Positions 11,668-22,254 of a stretch of 64,000 nucleotides of DNA are shown one piece after another. A program made the translations under genes and the position numbers. Under the pieces are notes generated by a model, which was not told the DNA's origin, did not search any database, and worked only from the letters and a program-made list of their open reading frames with translations. Within the stretch, counting starts at the first letter, position 1. Every line of letters starts with the position of its first letter. Origin of the DNA: Isoetes taiwanensis (taxonomy: Eukaryota > Streptophyta > Lycopodiopsida > Isoetales > Isoetaceae); NCBI GenBank assembly GCA_021234155.1, contig JAJEKV010000001.1, positions 24,169,189-24,233,188 of the forward strand, in the 5' to 3' direction.

Positions 11668-12300
11668 CACTACAAGAGGAAGGGGGTGTTAGAGTCAGTT
11701 TTAGCGTCAGATCTTAGTTATAAACTTAGATAGAAAAAAAAAACAAAAAAAAACCATTGAACTGACATTATGGCTGACGCTACAACTGACTCTACGTTCT
11801 GTCGTTTAAACGTCAGAATTAGCGTCAGACTTTACAGTCAGTTTTGCAGCAGATATAGAGTCACAATTAGAGTCAACCATAGTGTTAGAATTAGAGGCAA
11901 CTCTACCATCAGCATTAGAGTCACAATAAAAGCCAATCATTGTGTTAGAATTAGAGGCAACTCTATCATCAACATTAGAGTCACAATTAGAGTCAACCAT
12001 AGTGTTAGAATTAGAGATAACTCTACCATCAACATTAAAGTCAGTATTAGAGTCAACAGTAGTGTTAGAATAGAGTCAACTTTACCATCACAATTAGAGT
12101 CAGCATTAGTGCCACAATTAGAGTCATTCATAGCGTTAGAATTAGAGTCAACTATCTAGACAGCCTTAGCATCGACTTTAGAATCAGAAGTAGAGTCAGA
12201 ATAGAGTTTCCGTAGCGTTAGAATTAAAGTCAGCCAGTATAACACAATTAGAGTCAATTCTAACGTCAGGATAGAAGTCGATCTTTGAGTTAGTTATAAC
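11668..12300. mobile_element. CACTA (En/Spm-like) end with subterminal repeats
   Basis: CACTACAAGAGGAAGGGGG at 11668 is a CACTA-type terminus. Behind it lies about 600 bp built from degenerate short units of the AGAGTCA / GTTAGAATTAGAG / AGCGTCAG type, repeated more than a dozen times. This is the subterminal repeat architecture that CACTA TNPA proteins bind. The opposite terminus (ending TAGTG) was not found before 15201, so the element may be truncated. A second copy starts at 59830. Confidence 0.75.
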
Positions 12301-12630
12301 GTCATTCCATGCATCAGTCCATAAGACAACCCATACATCAATTCACGAATCAATTGCCCTATTACCTTTTTTTAGTCACCCCAATTTTATTTAAAGGGAG
12401 GGACATTTAAGTTGCAAATTTGTACCTTATGAACATTACATATATATTCTACAACTACTTTAATTATATTCTAGTATAGCTACAAAAAGATCACAAAATA
12501 TAAGTAGCAAACTCCATAGTACTGCATAAAGTTCTACAAAAATCATAGAACATAAGTAGCCACAAAAAACTTAGAACATAAGTCGCAAATTCCATAGTAC
12601 AGTGCGGAAAGAGACATCAAATACTAAAGA

Positions 12631-14575
12631 TCAACGATGTGATCTAGCAATCTTCTTGTACTTTTCAATGTTTCTCCTAGCAATAAGTTTTGCAATCTTC
12701 CTCGATGAGACGCCAGTATCATCCTCATGCCTGTAATAATTTTCAGCATATGCATCGTCCTCATCAACAAATGTCCTCTCCTCTTTGTCATGATGATTCT
12801 TATCCAAATGGCATTCCTTTTCTATTGGAACCTGGAATGAAGCAATTATGAAATTTATAACACTAATAATGAATTAAAAATGTAAAGAACACCAAGTAAG
12901 GATTGATAATACCTCAACAGGATGATTTTCCAACACTTGCTCTTCTTCATGCGTGCCTTCATCCTTGTCCTCATTCCCACCTTGATCACGATCCTCACCT
13001 TTATCTCGATCATCATCTTGATCTCCATTATGATCCTCGCCCCCGCCCTCTCCCTCTCCCTCGCCCTCGCCCTCCTCGTCCTCCTCCTCCTCCTCCTCCT
13101 CCTCGTAATTTGGATCCTCATCTTCCCCTTCATCTCCATCCTCCTCCACCTCTTCCATACGAGAGTAAAGTGTAAAGTTAGAAAGACATATAATATAATC
13201 AAATAAAAGAGAAATATTTAGATACTACAATGTCATACCTTATTCTTCTTTTGTGTTCGACTCCTTGCTTTCGTTTCACAAAGATCTTGAGGCTTAAACT
13301 ACGAAAACCAAATAAAATAAAGATAAGTTAAACGACTTACAAGTAAAAAAAAATAACTTACTCGATAACTTACAGATCCAGGCTTTTGTACATCCTCAAT
13401 CATCATTTCTCTGTATGCTTTGTACCCAATCGGTTTGATTTTGTCCAAGATTTAGTCTCCCGGGTACAAACCCCAATCTTTGAACTTGAAGATTGCATTG
13501 AAAAAATAAAGTAGACTTCATTAATCTAAATTGAGCATGAAAAAAAAAACAAAAAGTATATTATACATATGCAGCACGTATTCCATCGCATCCTCCTCTT
13601 CCAGTCTTCGGAACATATGTCCTAGCAGCTGCAGCTCTCTTTTGTTGCTCATGTGGTTTGAATGTGGAGGCTTTGAATACTTTCCATTCCTCTTCCGAGA
13701 CGTTAATGGGCCTGCATTTTAATCCTTTGTGTATCTTCTTGCGCAAATTGTCCCTATTTTTAATTGCAAATTAGTATGCATATATAATATGATAAGTTAG
13801 AAAAAACAAAGAATTAAAGAAAGAAGCATACTTCCAACGATTCCATCTCTTTGCCATAATTCCATGTATTCCGCAAAAACACCCTTTCCATAAGTCCTCT
13901 GCACTGCTTCAACGGCTTCATATTTTCGGCTTTGCTTAACTTTGCTGCATGGAACTTGCACAAATATTTGAAAAGCCTTGTCCCTGCTCATCCATATGAA
14001 GGCTACCTCCTTTTGAATAGAAAACCTATAAGGTAAAATAACACCTAATTTCCATTTAATAGAAGACCTATAACATGAAGTAAGACCTAAAATTCCCTTT
14101 GAATAGAAGACCTATAGAAGACGTATAACATGAAATAACACCTAAAAGAGCATTATTTACATCTACATACAACTACAACATGAAATACACCTAATTGAGC
14201 ATTACTTACATCTACATACAACAAAATTAATCTTACCTCCCCTTTTGGAAGCTTTGTGAACTCGATCTCCATTGCCTCTTCTTCCTTGCGACCACTCGAG
14301 TATGCATCCTCGTCTATAGTGAGTGGATGTGGATCAATGTTCAATGTGTCCAGGCTCTTACCGGTGCAATGAACACTAGAGGAAGAAATGCTAGCCCTTC
14401 GCTTTGAGGACTTGGGTAAGGATGGGGTCGACTGCAGTCTACTAGCAGTTAGTTCTTGCATTGCCTTTAGATTTTCAACATCCATATTGGCAAGAACTTG
14501 CGCCATGTCCTCGGAGTTAGGGGTAGAGGTGGACGCCATTGGCCCTTTGCCCTTCTTGCATTTGCTTGTTCTCAC
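12631..14575 (-). pseudogene. CACTA TNPA-like / Transposase_24 protein gene
   Basis: Exon-like pieces on the minus strand. 14575-14240 is Ser/Lys-rich (MASTSTPNSEDMAQVLANMD) and ends in a good donor GAG|GTAAGAT. 14020-13832 has AFQIFVQVPCSKVKQSRKYE and ELWQRDG. 13757-13563 has CRPINVSEEEWKVFK and AAAARTYVPKTGRGG, resembling the plant transposase family Transposase_24 (Ptta/En/Spm). 13150-12915 is an extreme Glu/Asp-rich tract, from a (CTC)n-like plus strand. 12835-12631 ends IEKYKKIARSHR and a stop. The first exon follows an AG at its edge, so an upstream exon is likely. TNPA-type proteins bind CACTA subterminal repeats, which sit just beyond this gene's 3' end. Exon limits are inferred. Confidence 0.65.
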
Positions 14576-15200
14576 TAGAAGAAATCGTAGAATATTAGAA
14601 TTTTAGAAATAATATAATTGAAATAGCATCAATGAAGAACAAGCAACTCAAAACATTATGTTTCTATATGTTTATAAGCATCCATTTACGAATCTCACAA
14701 GTATCCATTTACCAATAGTATGTCAATCTTCCATACTCAATTAAAAGGGAAGTCCCTTCCATAATTACAGGTAAAAAGTCCTTAAACAGCCATGCAAATT
14801 TCAAGTATTTAGTCTATAAAATCCCTATAAATAGCCATGCGAATTTCAAGTATTCAATCTATAAATTGGAAGGCCGGTGCGGATATCAAGCAACAGGGAT
14901 TGCAAGGTCATTTCCTTGGCTTTCGAGATGGAAGGAAACATGCTGCGACAAGGCCATAGTTGCATACTACAATTATTATGATTTCAACATGTTACATGTA
15001 TGCAAGGTGCATTGTTAATTAGTTGTTAGACAAACAGCACTGCAATCGATATCCATGGGACCTATTAAGAATTTGTTCTCAAATGGAGCATTGATGCTAA
15101 ACATACCAAAATCAGAAAGTTTTCCAGCCTGGATGTAGAGCCACTATGAAAAAAATCAACCATGTCTATATTCACCCCTAAAGGTCATTCTTTTTTACAA
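14576..15200. other. Unassigned stretch between CACTA gene and Helitron
   Basis: AT-rich, no reliable coding frame. Short direct repeats of the type AGCATCCATTTAC and TTTCAAGTATT occur near 14690-14860. The stretch is conserved at 62740-63361 in the second copy. The missing CACTA terminus would be expected here but I do not see it. Confidence 0.4.
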
Positions 15201-15212
15201 TCTATCTATATA

Positions 15213-15405
15213 TAGTAATAAAAGCAAAATGTAGTTTGTGCAGAGCATCTCGGCCGTCAATTTCTTTTCCCATAACTTTCATTTTGGACCGTCAGATCAT
15301 AACTATTCTTATTGCCGTTGATTTTCTTGTGTATAAAAATATTCATTTTAAGCCGTTTGATAATTAGTTATTGTTTTGCGTAACTAAGCTCTGTTTTGCG
15401 AAGAT
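15213..15405 (+). repeat. 193-bp direct repeat, copy 1 (Helitron 5' region)
   Basis: TAGTAATAAAAGCAAAATG to GCGAAGAT, nearly identical to 17030-17222. Only this copy carries the TC-start lead sequence. Confidence 0.9.
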
Positions 15406-16185
15406 CTATCTATATATATATACAAGAAAATTAATACGTCCTACGTGCATGTTCTAATTTTAGCATGTTCTTACGGTGCAAGGCCCTGTCGTGCTCCAGG
15501 TAACCAAAGATTCTACTGAGATTCTCTTGTGATTCCTCTATATTCTTCAACATCTATGTACTATATTTAGCATTCATGAAGATTCCCCTAGATTCTCTTA
15601 GAATTTTCTATTTTGATTGAGGTGCTTACCCATGAGCATTTAGAACCTTCCAAAATAATCTATTTTGGATCTGTGCAATATTTCTAAAACACTTTCTATT
15701 TTTAGACTGAGGCGCTTGTCCTGAGCATCTAGAACATTTTTTTTTCAAGATTTATATTGTACACCTTTATTATGAAACATTTTAGAACATTCTATTGTGG
15801 CTCTTTGCAAAATCTTAAAAAAAACTCCAAGATTTCATCAAGATTTTCTAAGATTCCCTTAGATGAAGATCCCCTTAGATTCAACTAGATTTTAAGCGAT
15901 TCCGTCAGACTTGTAAATATTTTCCTACATTCTCTTACAATTTATGAGATTTCCTTATATTCCCTTTAATTCTCCTGGATTCCCTTACATTCTAGAAATT
16001 TCTAGAGCATTCTAGAACTTTCTGGAACATTCTGAAACTTTCAAAACATCCTAGAACTTTCTGGAAGTATTTCCCTATTCCCTTACGTTTCCGAAGGAAC
16101 TATCTAGAATATTATATTCTATTTTATCTTAATTAAAACATTACCCTTAAGTATATTTGAAACATAAATTATTCATAGAATTAAT

Positions 16186-16250
16186 GCTTGGTCTAGTGGT
16201 TAGAGTGGGGGGTTTGAGGGGTTGAGGTCCAGGGTTCGAATCCTCCCAAT
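16186..16250 (+). repeat. tRNA-derived SINE head with A and B boxes
   Basis: TGGTCTAGTGG at 16189-16199 fits the pol III A box and GGTTCGAATCC at 16233-16243 is a perfect B box. Their starts are 44 bp apart, as in a tRNA. The sequence does not fold into a full cloverleaf acceptor stem, so it is more likely a SINE head or tRNA pseudogene than a tRNA gene. No poly-A tail or target duplication could be assigned. Confidence 0.6.
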
Positions 16251-16259
16251 AACATACAA

Positions 16260-17010
16260 AATTTCAAAAGCCTTGAGCCTTAGGATCTTAGACTCGATCA
16301 ACGATCAAGATCTCACCATATAAAAGCAATATGAGCCGTAGGATCTATTACATATAATTCCCAAAGCCATCAAGAATCTCAAGCCACCATATAATAGGAT
16401 CTCGGATCAATATGATCGAATCAACCGGACCGTAGGATCTATTACATATATCACCATATAAAAGCAATATGAGCCGTAGGATCTATTACATATGGTCCAG
16501 AATACGTGCCAAGCCACCTGAGCGATAGGATCTCGGATCGACGATCAGGATCGAATCAACCTGGACCGTAGGATCGCTTACATATATCACCATATAAAAG
16601 CAATATGAGCCGTAGGATCTATTACATATAATTCCCAAAGCCATATAAAAGCAATATGAGTCGTAGGATCTATTACATATAATTCCCAAAGCCATCTGGA
16701 CCGTAGAATACGTGCCAAGCCACCTGAGCGATAGGATCTCGGATCGACGATCAGGATCGAATCAACCTGGACCGTAGGATCGCTTACATATAGTCTATAC
16801 ACAAACTCTCAAGCCATCTGGGTCGCATGATACGTCCCAAAGCCACGTGAGCCGTAGGATCTCGGATCAACGGTCGGGTTCAAAAGGACAAACATAAGAA
16901 CATATATGTAAGCGGACAAACATATATGCACCGTACCAAACCTCTCAAAGCCACGTGAGCCGTAGGATCTCGGGTCAACGGTCGGATTGAGTGTTACAAA
17001 CATAAGAATA
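16260..17010. repeat. Degenerate tandem repeat array (CCGTAGGATCT units)
   Basis: Repeated blocks containing GAGCCGTAGGATCT, ACATATAATTCCCAAAGCC and GATCTCGGATCAACGGTC recur at roughly 60-120 bp spacing. Some, such as the block around 16515-16575, recur almost exactly at 16725-16785. The array fills the space between the SINE head and the second 193-bp repeat. Confidence 0.8.
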
Positions 17011-17029
17011 TATATATGTTATGATATGA

Positions 17030-17222
17030 TAGTAATAAAAGCAAAATGTAGTTTGTGCAGAGCATCTCGGCCGTCAATTTCTTTCCCCATAACTTTCATT
17101 TTGGACCGTCAGATCATAACTATTCTTATTGCCGTTGATTTTCTTGTGTATAAAAATATTCATTTTAAGCCGTTTGATAATTAGTTATTGTTTTGCGTAA
17201 CTAAGCTCTGTTTTGCGAAGAT
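17030..17222 (+). repeat. 193-bp direct repeat, copy 2
   Basis: Near-identical to 15213-15405, with only a few substitutions. It is followed by unique sequence (AACGATGCAG) leading to the captured E4 exon. Confidence 0.9.
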
Positions 17223-17430
17223 AACGATGCAGATTGCGAGGGCGGATATGTCCGGCGGCTTATTGTCAAGAATCTAAAATCTGCAGGATATGATGCCGCA
17301 GTTTATAAATCGAAATGGCATAGCAAAAGTTCCCGGAGGTAAACCTCCATAGCCATTTTCTTCTTATGTTTCCGTCTGAAGATAGAATCTTTCAAATTTT
17401 TGTTTGAAACAAAGAACCCAGTTCAATCCG

Positions 17431-17616
17431 TCATGTTTTAAACAAAGAAAACGGTTTTATTTTTTTGATTTCATTTAACAATTCAGCCGCTACCTGCTCT
17501 AAATAGATCAAATTTCCATGCTGATCAACCGAGGCACAATCACACACACCGAAAACTCTACGAAATACAAGATCCTCGACCTCCTCAGGTGACCTCTCGA
17601 CCTTTGCCTTCGCCAT
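17431..17616 (-). pseudogene. Ubiquitin conjugation factor E4 (UFD2) N-terminal exon fragment
   Basis: The 61-residue frame starts MAKAKVERSPEEVEDLVFRR and continues with VFGV and then LIYLEQVAAELLNE. Plant E4/UFD2 proteins begin with RTPEEVEDIILRKIF followed by a similar YLELTAAEILSE, so this matches the first exon. E4 extends ubiquitin chains on substrates pre-marked by E3 ligases and carries a C-terminal U-box, which is absent here. After LLNE the frame runs into unrelated residues and stops. It lies inside the candidate Helitron, in the opposite orientation to the DRP3 piece, which suggests independent captures. Confidence 0.7.
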
Positions 17617-17639
17617 GTTGAACTGCTTAACAAATGATG

Positions 17640-18660
17640 AATGAAGAAGTGCTTCACAGATGATCGAACTGCTTCAAACGCCTATATTCATGGGCTATTT
17701 CATTTGCCTTTTCATCCTTTTGCATAGTCTAGGTAAGAACATGTACGAAGAAGAATATATCGAAGAAATGGCTTCAAAAAACAATTTTGGATTTGCGGGT
17801 GCCTAACCATAGATACATCGATGTTTTGCTTAACGAGCAGAGGATTATTATGGACCTGGGATTTAGATCCCATTCAAAATCATTCGTCCAATTCCGCACT
17901 ACTTATCTGCGCTGAAGTAGTTGCTTCCTAGCAGTGGAACTTGGAGGATATCGTCAATATTTGGCGATGAATCACGTGTCCTAACGGGAAAGAGCAGATC
18001 TCGAACAGAGTGTATCAAGAGCCTGTGCAGCAATTAGAGACAGTTTTTCCAGGCATATTGCTGAAAGAGGTTATTCTATTTAATTTCAATTTTATCTCTT
18101 CACGAGATTATAAATTAATTCCTTGCATACATGATTTCAAACACCACCATGTTATGAGGCCCTCCTCAAGTACGCATTGAACAAGAGTCTATTGAAATAC
18201 TTGTTACACGGTTACTTCTCAAGTCATACTATGATATAGTGAGGAAAACTATACAAGATTCTCGTTCCAAAAGCAATTATGCATTTTTGGTATGGTGCTT
18301 CAGGGCTTGGTGTATATACTTGTGTTTTTGGCATAAATTATTCGAATGTTTTAACTTGCAACAAAGATAGCATCGAGTGAATATTACTATTTCTTTGGCC
18401 TGCAGTGAATCATGCTAAGCGTGAATTACATAATGTCCATCGATCGAAGCTATACAGTCCCGCTTTCCTCCACTCATTGAGTTTACACTTGCTCGGGAGA
18501 ATTTAAAATTTAGGTAGTTGAGGGTGTTTATTGTTCTTAGTCCATTTATGGAATTCTATGCCTTGAATCTGCATTGATGGCATTTGGCTTCCAAAGGCCA
18601 TTTTTTTAGGTTTACTTGCTCCATCTCTTGCGGCATATATGTCCGCTTTTTGAAACGAAG
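17640..18660. other. Helitron interior without recognised genes
   Basis: About 1 kb between the E4 and DRP3 pieces. Possibly intron sequence of the dynamin source gene, but I cannot identify an exon in it. Confidence 0.35.
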
Positions 18661-18670
18661 TCACTTTTGT

Positions 18671-19111
18671 TCACGGAAAACCTGTTTGAGGACATGCTTC
18701 AGGAAAGGGAGGACATTTCTATAAGAAGGGAACGTTGCAAGGAGCTTTTGAAAGTTTTTTAGCAAGCTGCCTTTGTAAATGTGAATATCATGTGTATCTA
18801 ATAGTCAGCCATAAAATACTTGCAGACTTTGGAAGACTTGCCCCTTGAGTTTGATTTTGCTTCAAAGCCCCGCCTACTACGCTTTAGATGCAAATGGTCT
18901 TCCTCCACAGTTTGTGGCAAGTTCACATGGTATTTACAGTAATGGTGAATCTTCTTACATGGGGTCACCCAAAAACATAAAAAGAAGGGCTTTTAATTTC
19001 GAACAACCATCAGGGAATACAAGTAATTTGGTTGGAGCTGCAGTTAACTTTGTTGGTAATGCAAGCGGACCTTCATCAGCTGGAATGGGCTATCCAATCA
19101 TAAGTGCTTAA
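18671..19111 (+). pseudogene. Dynamin-related protein (DRP3-like) C-terminal exons
   Basis: The first exon piece has TENLFEDMLQE and RRERCKELLKVF, then QAAF and a donor at 18775 (GTAAATG). The second starts after TTGCAG at 18826 with TLEDLPLEFDF. This is the GTPase effector domain pattern of plant dynamin-related proteins (ENLFEEMLQEP, RTRELLKVLQQA, TLDELPLEA). After a shift near 18870 the tail DANGLPPQFVASSHGIYSNG and SSYMGSPKNIKRRAF resembles DRP3 C-terminal tails. DRP3 drives fission of mitochondria and peroxisomes. A TAG at 18760-18762 stands where the family has CAG (Gln), so the piece is dead as read. The N-terminal GTPase domain is absent. Confidence 0.65.
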
Positions 19112-19395
19112 TCTTGTTGGACGCATGTAACCTCCAATCAATGAGCTGGAAGTCTCCGCAAAACGTTACACTATGGGGACCGACATCGAAAGCGATATAC
19201 TCTAGATTATTTGATCACTGGAGCGTGGAGGTTACTTTGATCACTGGAGCATTGAATTAAAGCCCAGATGGAACGGGATCAAGTTCAAAGTGATGATTGT
19301 AGTTGGTTAATTGTTCGAAGTGATATGATACATGGTTTTGTTGTTGCATGCGCTGGACAATTTATCTTACATCACTGGCGTAATTAAAGCTGTGG

Positions 19396-19745
19396 TCAAT
19401 CATGCAGCTTTTGTTCCCAATAAAGCAGGTCTTTTGTAACAATTTGGCTAATATGTCCACTTTGGATGCTTGCATGGAGCATGCTAAATATATAGCTTTA
19501 ATTCTTGGCTTATGTGCTCAATCACGCAGCCTTTGTTCCCAATAAAGCAGGTCTTGTGTAACAGTTTGGTAATTTATCCACTTTGGATCTGTTATAGGAG
19601 CATGCTCAGTATATAGCTTTAATTCTTGGCTTTAGTGCTCAATCATGCGGCTTTTGTTCCCAATAAAGCAGGTATTTTGTAACAGTTTGGCTAATATATC
19701 CACTTTGGATCTATTACAGAAGCATGCTCATATTTTTGGCTTACG
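19396..19745. repeat. About three tandem copies of a 121-bp unit
   Basis: TCAATCATGCAGC...TTCCCAATAAAGCAGG starts at 19396, 19518 and 19639, giving periods of 122 and 121 bp. The last copy is incomplete. Such short-unit arrays are common inside Helitrons. Confidence 0.9.
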
Positions 19746-20100
19746 TTGTTTGTGTATACCAATCTATTTTAACGGCATCACGTGTTCCGACTGAGAAACA
19801 TTGGCATTGCCGATTGAGGATGTATAAAAGCACAACAGACCGACAGCTTGAGTTTTCTTTCCTATTTATTTATAGTTCTATGGTTGCCTTCTCCCGTGCT
19901 TAATGGGTCCATATCCCGTGCAATTGTGGGGGTTATCGCCCTCCCAAGCAAGGTATTTTTGCCATGAGAGTGCAATTGTCCCCTCCCAACGTTTGTGGCC
20001 GAATGACAGTTTTGAGGGCCAATTTCAACCCCAAGGGTGTGGTGATCTTTTAATAGATTTCCTGCAAGGAGCTTACATGTAACAACAACTTACATACAAC

Positions 20101-20391
20101 TTACATATTGCAACAACTGCTCCAACAATAACACGCCTTAAATATACTAGAAGAACAAGCCTCAGTTACTTTATTCCTTTGGGATGCATCAAGAACATAT
20201 CCTGTTCTCCATTTCACATCGTCTAGATGCCGGGCAATGGCATCAGTGCAGGCTTTCTTGCACGATGTTGCACAAGAATCTTCCCTTGTTGATCCTTCCC
20301 CTTTTGCACAACATGGATCCCCAATAGCTATTACCTGAATCATGCAAAAACACAACATGAAATAAATCTTAATATTACATGAAGATGTCAT
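20101..20391 (-). pseudogene. Small cysteine-rich protein, exon fragment
   Basis: The convincing part starts after an acceptor-like TTCAG near 20337 and encodes about 77 residues with CC, CATSCKKAC, DASQRNKVTEAC and CYCWSSCC, ending at a stop at 20101. The spacing of cysteines suggests disulfide-rich folding. I recall unnamed plant proteins with a similar SCKKAC...SQR pattern but cannot name the family. The N-terminal residues of the open frame look like intron. It lies inside the candidate Helitron, close to the 3' hairpin. Confidence 0.4.
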
Positions 20392-20879
20392 TTGTAGATC
20401 AGAGAGGAACTCAAATAATAGTTGATGCTAAAATGATACCTAGCTAAACAAGTAGGAAACGCAGTAGACATTTTCAATCCTGCAGGCAAAGCTTGAAGCT
20501 CCGGGGTTTCCAAAGTTGCCCCCAAAACTTTTAACATAATTCTTGGAGTTTCATTTCTTGATTAACGCACTTGTATAACTCTTGTGCCAAAGGCACAACT
20601 TACAACTTGTAACTATAGTGCATGGAGGATAGATCCCAGCAAGAAAAATAAACGATAGAATTTACATCTTCAATGACTCACCATAAATTTTTTCAAAGCA
20701 GAGCACTTCTTGGCGGTGGGGAAAGCAGACCACTATGATATGTTTGCATGAGTGCATTGTAATTTTACATATCAACAGGAAGGCTCATTGCACTTGAATT
20801 TGAAACAACTCTAAGTGCATTATTGCTTTCAAACTTTGATATTCCTTTTTTTTTTTTTTTAAATTATGCCCGACGAAAA

Positions 20880-20907
20880 GCCCAGCAACGCTGGGCACTT
20901 TTTCTAG
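20880..20907 (+). other. Helitron 3' terminus (hairpin plus CTAG)
   Basis: A 7-bp GC stem with AAC loop (GCCCAGC-AAC-GCTGGGC), then ACTTTTT and CTAG, followed by T. This is the strongest single signal for the Helitron call. A T-run of about 19 lies at 20846-20860. Confidence 0.75.
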
Positions 20908-22254
20908 TAAAAGTATAATTCAATTTACAGTAACATGTTATAATCTTGTGTCCAAAAGCCATATTATGAATATCAACAGTATCTTCCTCTATAGAACTTT
21001 GTCCTTATTACTGACTGTTGTAAATGCACAGTTTTAGATGGAACGCTGAAAATGTAAGGAATCCAATCACCATCGCCATTTGGCACATCCTTCAGAATGT
21101 TGAGCAGTGTATTGACCTTATCTTGAGGAGTGGCAGTTTCTAAAAGAGACACCAGAATGTCAATTGCCCCAGTCTGCCTTGCCGGAGGCTTAAATATGAT
21201 ATTATGATTAGGAAGATGCAATAGAGTGGCAAATGTCAACAGAGTTGCATTTACTATATAACAATGCCTGCTGGTGCAGAACATGTGCAATTTGTCAAAC
21301 ATGTTGGCCACTTGCTGGTTCTATGTTTAAGGAAATGAAGGATGCCCTGGGGATCAGAGCCTTAAAGATACAAGCTCACAGAGACTTCACAGCCTAAAGC
21401 TGTGTCTTAAGTGACTACCTGATTAAGGTAGTTCTCTGCTGGTTATTGATTTTGTAAATGTGATCTCCAGCTGAATGGATCTTAATTTGAAGCATGCAAT
21501 CGGTGAGCAGCCCATTATGAAGAATGTAATACTCACTCATTTGGAACTGGCCACAGAGAACTAGAACTAGGCAATTCTTCTGCATGCAATGTTCCTTGCA
21601 GAAATACTGGATCTTTCAGACTCTGTCGCACCCTCTGCCTGGCTACATTTACTTTTTAATCTCGCCTGCCCATTTTCACACATTATATCTAGTTCTATTA
21701 GTTAGAGCGCTCAACATATGCTTGCCTTTTTTATTTTATCTCTAAATAAGCATCCACCATTCCACATGCACATTCTAGCCTCCAAATTTCCTGTGCATTT
21801 TTCTGTGCATTCAATCTTCCTCTTCTGTTTCTGCCATCCATTCAATCCAATGCATTCGCATTCGCATTAGTCCTTGCTTGCCTTATAATGCACCACATCT
21901 GTTACATACATATCTGTCCAGGCAAGTTTGATGATTGATGAACATTTCCATTTTCGTTCCAAGTTTCAACATGCCAACCTTTCACAATTCAAGAGACCAA
22001 CATCCCAAAAACTATAACTTGATACATTCATCAATAATACTCTACCAAATTTGCAAAAACATGTAGAAAACTCCAATCTCTTATAATCAATATATCCGCT
22101 CATTATACAGCACAAAATATCTATAAGTATATATACATTCGCCATGCACCCATGGAGAGAAATTCCTGTTCTCCATTGGCAAGACCTGTTACTATTAGCA
22201 AAACTTAGCTGGTCAAACTAAACTCAGAAGGCTCAGGCAAGGAAATAACTGAGG
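20908..22254. other. Gene-poor stretch with one weak ORF
   Basis: A 112-residue minus-strand frame at 20973-21311 contains QTGAIDILVSLLE and QDKVNTLLNILKDV, faintly like an armadillo-repeat helix pair, but its start and ends are unsupported, so I do not call it a gene. Otherwise AT-rich sequence with a dispersed repeat near 21437-21500. Confidence 0.4.
21437..21500. repeat. Dispersed about 65-bp repeat, copy 1 of 3
   Basis: TTGATTTTGTAAATG..CTGAATGGATCTTAATTTGAAGCATGCAAT-type sequence; related copies lie at 22971-23026 and 23724-23788, all in the same orientation around the BAHD exon. Confidence 0.8.

Larger units (their letters stand above)
15201..20907 (+). mobile_element. Candidate non-autonomous Helitron with captured gene pieces
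   Basis: The left end is A|TCTATCTATATATAGTAA, the TC-start with TA-rich lead typical of plant Helitrons. The right end is the hairpin GCCCAGCAACGCTGGGC (20880-20896), then ACTTTTT and CTAG|T at 20904-20908. That matches the Helitron rule of a short GC hairpin about 10 bp before CTRR, inserted between A and T, without target duplication. Inside are exon pieces of E4/UFD2, a DRP3-like dynamin and a cysteine-rich gene, and no Rep/helicase. Gene-fragment capture is characteristic of Helitrons. The left boundary is less certain because a second copy of the 5' region occurs at 17030-17222, which could mark a shorter element. Confidence 0.6.

Noticed and set aside
11770-12159. 129-residue frame rich in repeated RVTIRVNHSVRIRGNS-type units
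   Set aside because: It is a translation of CACTA subterminal repeats; periodic DNA gives a periodic peptide on both strands.
12855-13206. Plus-strand proline-rich and leucine-rich frames over the CTC-rich tract
   Set aside because: They are shadows of the acidic exon of the minus-strand TNPA-like gene.
16189-16243. A functional tRNA gene
   Set aside because: A and B boxes are present but the flanks do not form an acceptor stem and no anticodon stem is clear, so a SINE head or pseudogene is more likely.
16260-17010. CRISPR-like array
   Set aside because: The units are degenerate, without constant repeats and unique spacers of fixed size, and the genome is a plant nucleus.
15213-17222. LTR or TRIM element with 193-bp terminal repeats
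   Set aside because: The repeats lack TG...CA ends, primer site and purine tract, and only one copy has the TC lead typical of Helitrons.
20973-21311. Armadillo-repeat protein gene
   Set aside because: Only a short stretch looks helical; no supporting exons, start or conserved residues.
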